A stretch of 64,000 bases of DNA, taken from assembly GCF_900114875.1 (NCBI RefSeq), contig NZ_FPKW01000004.1, positions 1-64,000 on the forward strand, read 5' to 3'. This stretch comes from Chryseobacterium limigenitum (GTDB lineage: Bacteria; Bacteroidota; Bacteroidia; Flavobacteriales; Weeksellaceae). A program made the translations under genes and the position numbers. This document shows positions 53,402 through 62,784 of this stretch, in pieces (positions within the stretch are counted from its first letter, which is position 1; the number at the start of each line of letters is the position of its first letter). The notes under the pieces were generated by a model. The model worked only from the letters and a program-made list of their open reading frames with translations. It searched no databases and was not told the DNA's origin.

Positions 53402-55915
53402 ATGAATTCTTTATTTAAGTCAGTTACAATGTTAGTTTTCATTTTATTCTTTGGAATTAAGATAAAATCTACACAGCCATTTATCACCACAGAAAAAAGT
53501 TCAGAAACTATTGTATTGGAAGATAAATCGGCAAAAATTTCATTCTATTCAGACAAAGCAATTGATAAAGGAATTTTAAGAGCTATTAATAATCTTCAGT
53601 CTGACTTTCAAAAAGTAACAGGCAGTTTGCCTAATCTTTTAAATCAAATTCCAGCTTCTCAATCTCCGTTGATCATCATCGGAACTGTCGGGACAAATTC
53701 GATAATTGATGAATTAATTAAAAAGAAAAAAATTAATGAAAATGAACTAAAAGGTAAACGAGAAAAATATATCATTCAGAATATAAAAGATTTCAACGGA
53801 GTTTCAGAAATGATCGTTATCGCAGGAAGTGACAAGCGCGGAACTATTTATGGAATTTATGAATTTTCAAAGCAAATAGGCATTTCGCCCTGGTATTATT
53901 GGGCAGATGTTCCTGTGAAACAAAAGGAAAGTCTCTATTTCAAAAAAGGAATTTATACAGACGGTGAGCCTGCTGTAGAATATCGCGGAATTTTTTTAAA
54001 CGATGAAGAACCTTCTTTGGGAAGTTGGGCGAGAGCAACATTTGGCGGGATTAATTCTAAATTTTACGAAAAAGTTTTTGAATTAATTCTCCGATTAAAA
54101 GGAAATTACATTTGGCCTGCAATGTGGGGGAAAGCTTTCTATGATGATGACCCCGAAAACGGAGTATTGGCTGATGAAATGGGAATTGTCATGGGAACTT
54201 CACACCACGAACCAATGGTATTGGCACAAACCGACTGGCATCGATACATCAAAAAGAATAATTTACCGAATATTTGGGATTACGCTAAAAATTCGGACGT
54301 TCTTCAGCAATTCTGGAAATCAGGAATCGAACGAAGTAAAAACTGGGAAAAGCTTGTCACGGTTGGAATGCGTGGTGATGGAGACGAAGCAATGGGAGAC
54401 AAAACCAATATTTTATTATTGGAGAAAATTGTAAAGGATCAAAGAAAAATTATAGAAAAAGTTACAGGAAAAAAAGCAGAAAAAACAGCGCAGGTTTGGG
54501 CTTTGTATAAAGAAGTTCAGGATTATTTTGATGAAGGAATGAGAGTTCCGGATGATGTAATTTTACTGTTCTGTGATGATAATTGGGGGAATGTCCGAAA
54601 ACTTCCAAACCTGTCTAAACCTTTACACAAAGGAGGTTACGGGATGTATTATCATTTTGATTACGTGGGCGGGCCAAGAAATTCGAAATGGATCAATATA
54701 AGTCCGATTCAAAGAGTTTGGGAGCAAATGAATTTAACGTATGAACATAATGTCAATAAGCTTTGGGTAGTAAATGTGGGAGATTTAAAACCAATGGAAT
54801 TTCCAATTAATTTTTTTATGGAAATGGCTTGGAATCCCAATCAATTCAATGCTGAAAATCTTTTAGAATACACTGAAAAATGGAGTTCGGAACAGTTTGC
54901 TTCAACATATTCTAAAGAAATCGCAAGAATGATCAATTTATACGCAAAATACAATCGTCGTGTAACTCCGGAAACTTTAAATTCCGAAACCTACAGTCTT
55001 GAAAATTACAATGAATTTGAAACGGTTGTGAATGATTATGAAAAACTGTCTCTTGATGCAAACAGGCTTTATAATGAGCTTCCTAATGAATATAAAGACG
55101 CTTATTTTCAATTGGTTCTTTATCCGATCGATGCCTGCAGTAATTTGTATGAGCTTTATTTTAATGTGGCAAAAAACCATCAATTAGCTTCTAAAAAAGA
55201 TATAAAAGCAAATGATTTTGCAGATAAAGCAAAGAAAAACTTTGAATATGATTCTATTTTACAAAATAAATACAACAATAAAGTTTCTGACGGAAAATGG
55301 CAGCATATGATGGATCAAACCAGAATTGGTTATACAAACTGGCAACAGCCGGATAAAAATACAATACCTGAAGTATTTTACGTTTCCAAAAGCGAAAAAA
55401 ATACAGTATTTAAGGAAAAAGATGGCTACATTTCCATTGAAGCTGAAAATTTTTCACATCAGAATAATTCAGACAGAATTCAGTGGAAAATCATTCCCGA
55501 TTTTGGAAAAACATTGTCCGGAATTACCACTTTTCCTCAAAATATTAATCCAAAAGAAAATGAAGATATCTATCTGGAATATGATGTTGATTTTACTTCA
55601 ACAGGCACTTTTGAAGTTCAATTATTACTTGCGCCAACACTTAATTTCAACAATAACAAAGGACTTCGATATGAAATTTCGTTTGACGGAGAAAAACCAC
55701 AGATCGTCAATTTTAATGAACATTATCGTGGCGAATTGGGACAATGGCAGTCTGAGCATATTATAAAATCCTCTACAAAACATACCATAACAAAATCGGG
55801 TAGGCATACTTTGCGTTTTAGGGTACTGGAAGCAGGAATTGTTTTAGAAAAAATCCTGATCAATACTGGAGGATTGAAGCCTTCATATTTGGGAGCTCCT
55901 GAAAGCGTCAATTAA
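53402..55915 (+). CDS. GH115 alpha-glucuronidase (xylan)
   Basis: 837 residues from the ATG at 53402 (MNSLFKSVTMLVFILFFGIK, a secretion leader). The reading frame extends into the GH43 gene upstream, but no suitable start with a leader lies there. Family traits: RGIFLNDEEPSLGSWARATFGG, GNYIWPAMWGKAFYDDDPENG, GMRGDGDEAMGD and DDNWGNVRKLP. The C-terminal ~170 residues are a separate beta domain typical of GH115. It removes (4-O-methyl)glucuronic acid from internal xylan, feeding the uxu genes. Confidence 0.88.
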   Translation: MNSLFKSVTMLVFILFFGIKIKSTQPFITTEKSSETIVLEDKSAKISFYSDKAIDKGILRAINNLQSDFQKVTGSLPNLLNQIPASQSPLIIIGTVGTNSIIDELIKKKKINENELKGKREKYIIQNIKDFNGVSEMIVIAGSDKRGTIYGIYEFSKQIGISPWYYWADVPVKQKESLYFKKGIYTDGEPAVEYRGIFLNDEEPSLGSWARATFGGINSKFYEKVFELILRLKGNYIWPAMWGKAFYDDDPENGVLADEMGIVMGTSHHEPMVLAQTDWHRYIKKNNLPNIWDYAKNSDVLQQFWKSGIERSKNWEKLVTVGMRGDGDEAMGDKTNILLLEKIVKDQRKIIEKVTGKKAEKTAQVWALYKEVQDYFDEGMRVPDDVILLFCDDNWGNVRKLPNLSKPLHKGGYGMYYHFDYVGGPRNSKWINISPIQRVWEQMNLTYEHNVNKLWVVNVGDLKPMEFPINFFMEMAWNPNQFNAENLLEYTEKWSSEQFASTYSKEIARMINLYAKYNRRVTPETLNSETYSLENYNEFETVVNDYEKLSLDANRLYNELPNEYKDAYFQLVLYPIDACSNLYELYFNVAKNHQLASKKDIKANDFADKAKKNFEYDSILQNKYNNKVSDGKWQHMMDQTRIGYTNWQQPDKNTIPEVFYVSKSEKNTVFKEKDGYISIEAENFSHQNNSDRIQWKIIPDFGKTLSGITTFPQNINPKENEDIYLEYDVDFTSTGTFEVQLLLAPTLNFNNNKGLRYEISFDGEKPQIVNFNEHYRGELGQWQSEHIIKSSTKHTITKSGRHTLRFRVLEAGIVLEKILINTGGLKPSYLGAPESVN

Positions 55916-55963
55916 ATTAAAATTCAATATCCAAATAAAAATTTATCAAGAATTACTCAAAAA

Positions 55964-57016
55964 ATGGAAAAAATTAAAGTTTCAGATTTTGGAATAACAA
56001 AAGAAGGCAGCCAAATAAAGAAATATACCCTAACCAATAAAAATGGAATGAAAGTCGAAATCATCAATTATGGTGGAATCGTCATCTCACTTACAGCTCC
56101 TGACAGAAAAGGAAATTTCGAAGATGTAGTTTTAGGCTTTATAAATCCTGAAGATTATTTTAATGAAAATTCTTACTTTTTCGGAGCAATTATCGGAAGA
56201 TTTGCCAACAGAATTGCACACGGAAAATTCAGTTTGAATGGGAATATTTTTAATTTAAATAAGAATAATGGCGAAAACCATCTTCATGGCGGAGATAACG
56301 GATTTTTTACAAGAATTTGGAAGGCAGAAATAATTCCAAACTCTCAAACGCTTAAGCTTTCATACATCAGTAAAGATGGAGAAGAAGGCTATCCGGGAGA
56401 ACTTGCGACTAATGTTTTTTATACTTTAACAGATCAAAATGCGCTCAAAATTTCTTATGAAGCAACGACGGATCAGCCTACGGTTGTTAATTTGACGCAT
56501 CATTCATATTTCAATCTTTCGGGGGATCTTTCACGAGAAATTACAGATCATGAGCTTCAAATTGATGCTGAGCAATTTATTCCCATTAACAAATCGTCTA
56601 TTCCTGAAGATGATTTTGAAAATGTTGCAGAAACACCTTTTGATTTCAGAAATTTTAAAGCGATCGGGAAAGATATTGATACTGAAAATGAGCAGTTGCA
56701 ACGAGCAAATGGCTATGATCATTGTTGGGTTTTGAACGGAAATGGAATGAGATCGGTTGCTTCGCTTTATCATCCTAAAACTGGTCGGAAATTAAATGTA
56801 TCAACAGATCAGCCGGGTATTCAGGTTTATTCCGGGAATTTTTTAGATGGAAAATTTGAAACGAAAACGGGCGGGAAAAATAATCAACGAACAGGAGTTT
56901 GTCTTGAAACACAGCATTTTCCGGACTCACCAAACAGAAATTCTTTTCCATCTGTAGAGCTTAAACTGGGAGAAAAATATTCAACAACAACAGTTTATCA
57001 ATTTTCAGTAGAATAA
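55964..57016 (+). CDS. galM: Aldose 1-epimerase (mutarotase)
   Basis: 350 residues. Conserved RFANRIAHGKFSLNG, HLHGGDNGF, catalytic His in VNLTHHSYFNLSG and catalytic Glu in TGVCLETQHFPDSPN are intact. It interconverts alpha and beta anomers of xylose, galactose or glucose, aiding isomerase use of freshly released sugars. No signal peptide, so cytoplasmic. It follows GH115 by 48 bp and ends the first hydrolase group. Confidence 0.9.
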   Translation: MEKIKVSDFGITKEGSQIKKYTLTNKNGMKVEIINYGGIVISLTAPDRKGNFEDVVLGFINPEDYFNENSYFFGAIIGRFANRIAHGKFSLNGNIFNLNKNNGENHLHGGDNGFFTRIWKAEIIPNSQTLKLSYISKDGEEGYPGELATNVFYTLTDQNALKISYEATTDQPTVVNLTHHSYFNLSGDLSREITDHELQIDAEQFIPINKSSIPEDDFENVAETPFDFRNFKAIGKDIDTENEQLQRANGYDHCWVLNGNGMRSVASLYHPKTGRKLNVSTDQPGIQVYSGNFLDGKFETKTGGKNNQRTGVCLETQHFPDSPNRNSFPSVELKLGEKYSTTTVYQFSVE

Positions 57017-57300
57017 TATCATATGAAACATCTGAATTTTGGACTTGCTGTATTAGTTTTCAGTGATTTTTAACAGAGTAATTAATGAAAATTTTGTTTG
57101 AAATTGATTAAAATGACATGAAGTAAATGTTAAATTAATGTTAAAATTCTGTTTGAGTAATTGACTCTCTTTAAAGCCCAAATTCATGACGGTTATTGTT
57201 AAAAATATGATAAGCTGGTCTGTTAAATTTTGAAGCATAAGTTTAAAATATTTGTAAGTGTATTTTCTAATGCAGAATTAGGGTTTTTCAATGTTTAGCC
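57017..57300. other. Intergenic region before a candidate operator
   Basis: First part of a 526-bp gap with no gene. Very AT-rich. A TATGATAAG word near 57207 is a single half-site of the motif seen at 39953. No terminator with a T-run was recognised after galM. Confidence 0.4.
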
Positions 57301-57321
57301 TAATCTTATTTTTAATGATAA
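57301..57321. promoter_or_regulatory. Candidate operator TTATCAT-N7-ATGATAA-like, site 4
   Basis: TAATCTT-ATTTTTA-ATGATAA has the same spacer and right arm as site 1 at 39953, with 5 of 7 left-arm bases matching. It lies about 220 bp upstream of the GH35 gene, so the same regulator could control that promoter. Confidence 0.35.
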
Positions 57322-57542
57322 GTCAGACGTCATTTATGAATTTTTTTGATGATTTATTTCTAGAATTTGACTGCAAAAATATTCACGAGACAAAAACAGT
57401 TTTATATATAGATACTTTCTTTTATTTTTAAAAAACTTGAAATATTTATTTAATTAAAATGAATTTTAGAAAATGTTTTTAAATATTATTTAATTTTTTG
57501 ATGAATTTGATAAAAAGGTTATTAAAATAAGATATCCATATT

Positions 57543-59252
57543 ATGAATGTAAATAAAGCTTTTATCCTTTCCGGAATTTTTCTTTCGTTTTTTATACACG
57601 CGCAGGAAATTCCTCGTTTGCAGAAAAAGGGTACGGCGACACAGCTTGTCGTGGGTAAAAAACCATTTTTGATTTTAGGGGGTGAGTTGGGAAATTCTTC
57701 CGCATCATCTTTTCTGGATATCGAAAGAGATTTTCCGAAGCTTCAGCAAATGGGACTTAATACGGTTTTGGTGCCTGCTTACTGGGATTTGATTGAGCCT
57801 GAAGAAGGAAAATTTGATTTTGGTTTAATTGATAAAACGATTGATCAGGCAAGAAAAAACAATCTGAAAGTTGTCTTTTTATGGTTCGGTTCTTATAAAA
57901 ATTCGATGAGCTGTTATGCTCCGCTTTGGTTAAAAAAAGACTACAAAAAGTATCCCAGAGCGTATTCAAAAGTGGGAAAACCAATGGAAATTGCAAGTTC
58001 ATTCTCTGAAAATGTTTTAAAAGCAGACAATAAAGTTTTCTGTGAATTGATGAAACATATTTCTTTGGTTGATAAAACGCAGGGAACGGTAATTATGGTT
58101 CAGGTTGAAAACGAAATCGGAATGCTGGAAGGGGCACGAGATTATTCAAAAGAAGCGAATGCAACTTTCAATAATCAAGTTCCAGAAGCACTGATGAAAT
58201 TTTTAACTAAAAATAAAAAAGAACTTCATCCTTCATTGCTTGAAAAATGGGGGAAGCAAGGTTTTAAAACCAAAGGAAACTGGCAGGAAATTTTTGGAAA
58301 TGATTTGTATACAGATGAATTATTTACGTCTTATTATTATGCTCAATATGTAGAAAAATTAGCAAAAACAGCCCGTTCCATTCATAATATTCCGCTGTAT
58401 GTAAATGCCGCTATGAACAGCAGAAACAGGCTTCCGGGAGAATATCCTGCAGGTGGGCCACTGGCTCATTTAATTGATATTTGGCATGCCGGAGCACCGA
58501 GTATAGATATGCTTTCTCCGGATTTATACGATGGAGATTTTACAAGTTGGTCGGCAAAATACAGACTTCACCACAATCCGTTGTTTGTTCCGGAGATTAA
58601 AATGACTCAAAATAACGGGGTGCAGGCTTTCTATGCTTTTGGTGAACATGATGCGATAGGCTATAGTCCTTTTTCTATAGAAAATAATTCTGAATCAGGA
58701 AGTAAAAGACTGTCAGAAGCTTATTCAAAATTAAAACAATTAATGCCTGTTTTGACTAAATATCAAGGACAAGGGCAGTCAAAGGGTTTATTATTCGACC
58801 AGAAAAATACTGAACGAATGATCAATTATGATGATTTAAAAATTACAGCAAGACATTTTTTTAGTCTGCCTTGGGATCCTCGATCAAAAGATGGAAGCAT
58901 CTGGCCTGAAGGCGGAGGATTAATTTTAAGACTGGCAAAAGACGAATATATCGTTGCAGGAAGCGGAATTGTCGTGGAATTTGACAAGGAAAACGAGAAA
59001 AAAGAAATTCAAACTAAAGATTTGGGTGAAGACGGGTTTGCAGCTCAGGGAGGGAAAAATCAGACTCAAAATACTTGGAACGGAGGAAAAAGAGTCGGGA
59101 TTGGGTCTGTAGATGAGATCAGTATTGATGAAACCGGAAAATTTATCCCGATAAGAAGATTAAATGGTGATCAGACACACCAGGGAAGGCACGTCCGTAT
59201 CGGCGTTGATGATTTTCAAATTCTTCATGTAAAATTGTATGAATATCAATAA
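57543..59252 (+). CDS. GH35 family glycoside hydrolase with DUF5597-like tail
   Basis: 569 residues with a signal peptide (to IHAQ). TIM-barrel catalytic Glu191 is in VQVENEIG and the nucleophile Glu351 in FVPEIKMTQ, both in the GH35 arrangement. NTVLVPAYWDLIEPEEGKFDF is the family entry motif. The ~200 residues after the barrel fit the DUF5597 domain found in many bacterial GH35 enzymes. GH35 members are mainly beta-galactosidases. In a xylan locus it may remove galactose side groups. It opens the last hydrolase group of the locus. Confidence 0.82.
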   Translation: MNVNKAFILSGIFLSFFIHAQEIPRLQKKGTATQLVVGKKPFLILGGELGNSSASSFLDIERDFPKLQQMGLNTVLVPAYWDLIEPEEGKFDFGLIDKTIDQARKNNLKVVFLWFGSYKNSMSCYAPLWLKKDYKKYPRAYSKVGKPMEIASSFSENVLKADNKVFCELMKHISLVDKTQGTVIMVQVENEIGMLEGARDYSKEANATFNNQVPEALMKFLTKNKKELHPSLLEKWGKQGFKTKGNWQEIFGNDLYTDELFTSYYYAQYVEKLAKTARSIHNIPLYVNAAMNSRNRLPGEYPAGGPLAHLIDIWHAGAPSIDMLSPDLYDGDFTSWSAKYRLHHNPLFVPEIKMTQNNGVQAFYAFGEHDAIGYSPFSIENNSESGSKRLSEAYSKLKQLMPVLTKYQGQGQSKGLLFDQKNTERMINYDDLKITARHFFSLPWDPRSKDGSIWPEGGGLILRLAKDEYIVAGSGIVVEFDKENEKKEIQTKDLGEDGFAAQGGKNQTQNTWNGGKRVGIGSVDEISIDETGKFIPIRRLNGDQTHQGRHVRIGVDDFQILHVKLYEYQ

Positions 59253-59302
59253 AGAGTGCCAAAGGACGATTTAACAAAGAATAGGATAAAATCCTATTAA
59301 AA
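59253..59302. repeat. Short dispersed repeat (family D), copy 2
   Basis: GAGTGCCAAAGGACGATTTA, AACAAAGAATAGGATAAAATCC then TATT. Corresponds to 50446-50500 with a few changes, and lies in the GH35-esterase spacer. Confidence 0.5.
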
Positions 59303-59312
59303 AGAATAAACA

Positions 59313-61217
59313 ATGAATAAAATTAAATTTTTCAGCATCATACTATTTTTCATCAGCATTTGCTTTGTTGATGCTAAAATACAACTTCCCGCTTTAGTTT
59401 CAGACGGGATGGTTTTACAGAGAGGTCAGAAAATAAAGATCTGGGGGCAGGCTGATTCAGGAGAAAAAGTTGAAGTAAATTTTCAAAATAAAAAATATAA
59501 TACGGTTGCTGACAATTCTGGAAGCTGGAAAATCACACTTCCTGAAATGAAATCTGGGGGGCCTTTCACAATGACCATCAATGAAATTATACTGAAAAAT
59601 ATTTTAATTGGTGATGTGTATTTGTGTTCCGGTCAGTCTAATATGGAGCTTCCGATGCGCAGGGTAAAAACTTTATATCCGCAGGAATTGCAGAATGCTG
59701 ATACCGAAAATATTCGCTTTTTTACGGTTCCTCAAAAGTATAATTTTAAAATAGCTCAGGAGAATTTGGATGGCGGTGTTTGGCAAGAAACAACTCCTCA
59801 AAACATTCAGAATTTCTCTGCAGTAGCCTATTTTTTTGCAAAAGAAATGTATCAGTATAATAAAGTTCCGGTGGGAATTATTAATTCGAGTTTGGGCGGG
59901 TCACCCATTCAGGCTTGGATGGATGAATCTTCACTCAAAAAATATCCCGAATATATAATAGAAGCTCAAAAATGGCGAAATGATGAACTGATTTCTCAAA
60001 CCGAATCTTCAGAAAAAGCGTTGAGTAAAGCTTGGTATGCAGAATTAGACAATTTAGATGCAGGAATTAAAAATCATTGGGAAAAGTTTGATTTAAATGA
60101 TTTCGACTGGAAAAAAATGAATGTTCCCGGCTCTTGGGAAGATATAGAAAAACCGTTTGATGGAAGTATTTGGTTCAGAAAAGAAATATTTCTTCCAAAA
60201 GGAGCTGAAAAAAATACAGCATTTCTAAATTTAGGAAGAATTAAAGATGCTGATGTAACTTATATTAATGGTAAAAAAGTTGGCAATGTTACTTACGAAT
60301 ATCCTCCGCGTTGGTACGATATTCCAGCCGGAGTTTTAAAGGAAGGGAAAAACATTATCGCAGTAAGAATCACCAATGGAAGCGGAAAAGGAGAGTTTAT
60401 AAAAGATAAAGACTATTTTCTGCAAATCCGTTCAGAAAAAATAGATTTAAAAGGTGAATGGAAATATAAAATCGGAGCAATCATGAACAGACCGGCTCCA
60501 GGACAGACTTTCATCAGATGGAAACCAACGGGATTATATAATGCTATGTTGAATCCTTTAATCCAATATCCAATAAAAGCAGTTTTATGGTATCAGGGGG
60601 AAAGTAATACGGCAAAACCTCTGGAATACCAGGATTTATTATCTACCATGATTGTAGATTGGCGAAATAAATGGAATCAGAAAAGCTTACCTTTTTTCAT
60701 CGTTCAATTAGCCAATTTTATGGAAACAAAATCTGAGCCAGCAGAAAGTAATTGGGCGGAATTAAGGGAGCTGCAAAGAAAAGTTTCCCAAACCATTCCA
60801 AATACCGGACTTGCCGTAACCATCGACATTGGAGAATGGAATGATATTCATCCGTTAAACAAAAAAGAGGTTGGGAAAAGACTTTCATTGCAGGCTGAGA
60901 AAATTCTTTTTGATAAAAATATTATCGCAGAAGGACCCGTTTATCAATCAATAAAAATTGAGGGAAATAAAATAATTCTTTCATTTAAAAAAGAAACAGA
61001 TAATTTTTCTTCCGTTTCAGAATTAAAAGGTTTCGCTATCAAAGAAAAAGAAGGGATTTTCAAATGGGCAAAAGCAAAAATGGAAGGCAATAAAATCATC
61101 GTCTGGAATGATGAAATTAAAAATCCGATTGCAGTCCGATACGCCTGGGCAGACAATCCGGAAGGAAATCTGAAAAATAAAAACGGTTTACCCGCATCTC
61201 CTTTCTCCACAGAATAA
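59313..61217 (+). CDS. Sialate-O-acetylesterase-type acetyl xylan esterase with inserted jelly-roll domain (CE20-like)
   Basis: 634 residues with a signal peptide (to VDAK). The SGNH catalytic Ser109 lies in CSGQSNMELPM. A later QGESN block and DIGEWNDIHPLNKK supply the second Gly/Asn and the Asp-x-x-His pair. Residues ~255-390 interrupt the fold with a sugar-binding-like beta-sandwich (VPGSWEDIEKPFDGSIWFRKE, NGKKVGN). This resembles the accessory domain inserted in carbohydrate esterase family 20. It would deacetylate xylan. True sialic acid use is unlikely given the neighbours. Confidence 0.75.
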   Translation: MNKIKFFSIILFFISICFVDAKIQLPALVSDGMVLQRGQKIKIWGQADSGEKVEVNFQNKKYNTVADNSGSWKITLPEMKSGGPFTMTINEIILKNILIGDVYLCSGQSNMELPMRRVKTLYPQELQNADTENIRFFTVPQKYNFKIAQENLDGGVWQETTPQNIQNFSAVAYFFAKEMYQYNKVPVGIINSSLGGSPIQAWMDESSLKKYPEYIIEAQKWRNDELISQTESSEKALSKAWYAELDNLDAGIKNHWEKFDLNDFDWKKMNVPGSWEDIEKPFDGSIWFRKEIFLPKGAEKNTAFLNLGRIKDADVTYINGKKVGNVTYEYPPRWYDIPAGVLKEGKNIIAVRITNGSGKGEFIKDKDYFLQIRSEKIDLKGEWKYKIGAIMNRPAPGQTFIRWKPTGLYNAMLNPLIQYPIKAVLWYQGESNTAKPLEYQDLLSTMIVDWRNKWNQKSLPFFIVQLANFMETKSEPAESNWAELRELQRKVSQTIPNTGLAVTIDIGEWNDIHPLNKKEVGKRLSLQAEKILFDKNIIAEGPVYQSIKIEGNKIILSFKKETDNFSSVSELKGFAIKEKEGIFKWAKAKMEGNKIIVWNDEIKNPIAVRYAWADNPEGNLKNKNGLPASPFSTE

Positions 61218-61331
61218 TTAGCAGAAATAAAATCGGATCAATAAAATATATAAAACAAAATAGACTTTAGATTTTAACGGACTGTTTTTTAGTCTGATAT
61301 CTAACTTCTATTGTCTAAAATCTAAATTTAT

Positions 61332-62780
61332 ATGAACAATTCACAAAAAATATCGGTAGCCGAAAAAATAGGGTACAGCTTAGGTGATCTGGCTGCCAAC
61401 CTTGTATTTCAGACCTTGGTAACTTATCTGGCATATTTTTATACTGATATTTATGGCTTAAAACCTGAAGATGCTTCAGTCATTACATTGATTGTAGGAT
61501 TGATCGCGGGCTTTGGTTTCAATCCGCTGATTGGTGCTTTGGCAGACAGAACGCAGACAAAATGGGGCAAGTTCCGTCCATGGATCTTGTTTACAGCTGT
61601 TCCGCTTGGTGTGGCGGCAATGCTGGCTTTCAGTACACCGGATTTCTCGTATAAAGGGAAAATCATTTACGCTGCGGTTACTTATTCCATTTTATTGCTT
61701 TTATATGCTTCAAATAATTTGCCTTATTCGGCATTAAGTGGCGTTATTACAGGCGATATGAGCGAAAGAAATAGTATTTCTTCTTACCGTTTTGTGGCAG
61801 TAATGTTTTCACAGTTCTTTGTTCAGGTTTTCATGTTACCGATTATTTTATCAATCGGAAACGGTGACAAAGCGGCTGGAATTGAGGTTGTAATGACTTG
61901 GCTCGCCATAATCGGAAGTGTGATGCTGTTGATCACCTTTTTTACGACAAAAGAAAGGGTAGTTCCCAATGCAGATCAGAAATCAAACTTAAAAGATGAC
62001 TTAAAAGATTTATCTAAAAATAAACCGTGGATCATTATGTTAACGGTTACTGCTTTGATATTCATTACATTGGCGATGAAAGGAGGTTCGTACGTCTATT
62101 ACTTTAATAATTACGTGGATGAAACGAGTTTAAAGAATTTTATTTCTCCAATTACCTCGTTTTTTGATTCTATTGGAATGAACTTTTTTGGTGAAAATGC
62201 TAAGTCTGCAGGATTTGGATTATTCAATGCAGGTGGGATCATCATGATGATCGTAGGAATTACATTTTCTAAAAGATTTGCCGATAAATACGGGAAAAGA
62301 GATGTGTTTATGGCATCATTATTTATCTCAACATTATTCGTTTTGGTATTTATTTTATATCCTCCAAAAGCAGTTGGAATGATGTTTTTATCACAAATTG
62401 CACACGGCTTTTTCTATGGAATCAGTACCCCTGTTTTGTGGGCGATGATTGCTGATGTAGCCGATTATTCGGAATGGAAAAATAAAAGAAGAGCAACCGC
62501 CATTATTTTTTCTGCGATGATGGTCGGGTTAAAAGTTGGCTTGAGCATTGGAAGCTCATTAGTTGCTTTAATTATTGGGAAATACGGCTATATTTCTACA
62601 AAAGGAAATCAAAATGTCATTCAGCCGGAAACCGTTGCAGCAGGTGCTAAAATGCTGGTGAGTATATTTCCTGCTATTCCATTTTTCCTCGCTTGCGGAT
62701 TGCTTTTCTTTTATAAGATCAACAAAAAATTGGAGGTTCAGATTGAAAAAGAATTAGCAGAAAGAAGAAATAAAAATTAG
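61332..62780 (+). CDS. GPH-family (MFS) sugar:cation symporter
   Basis: 482 residues with about twelve membrane segments. The start KISVAEKIGYSLGDLAANLVFQT and the loop FNPLIGALADRTQTKWGKFRPW are hallmarks of glycoside-pentoside-hexuronide:cation symporters (XynB/XylE-like, MelB type). It would bring xylose, xylo-oligosaccharides or glucuronate across the inner membrane. It starts 114 bp after the esterase and runs into the xylanase gene with a 4-bp gap. Confidence 0.87.
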   Translation: MNNSQKISVAEKIGYSLGDLAANLVFQTLVTYLAYFYTDIYGLKPEDASVITLIVGLIAGFGFNPLIGALADRTQTKWGKFRPWILFTAVPLGVAAMLAFSTPDFSYKGKIIYAAVTYSILLLLYASNNLPYSALSGVITGDMSERNSISSYRFVAVMFSQFFVQVFMLPIILSIGNGDKAAGIEVVMTWLAIIGSVMLLITFFTTKERVVPNADQKSNLKDDLKDLSKNKPWIIMLTVTALIFITLAMKGGSYVYYFNNYVDETSLKNFISPITSFFDSIGMNFFGENAKSAGFGLFNAGGIIMMIVGITFSKRFADKYGKRDVFMASLFISTLFVLVFILYPPKAVGMMFLSQIAHGFFYGISTPVLWAMIADVADYSEWKNKRRATAIIFSAMMVGLKVGLSIGSSLVALIIGKYGYISTKGNQNVIQPETVAAGAKMLVSIFPAIPFFLACGLLFFYKINKKLEVQIEKELAERRNKN

Positions 62781-62784
62781 AAAC

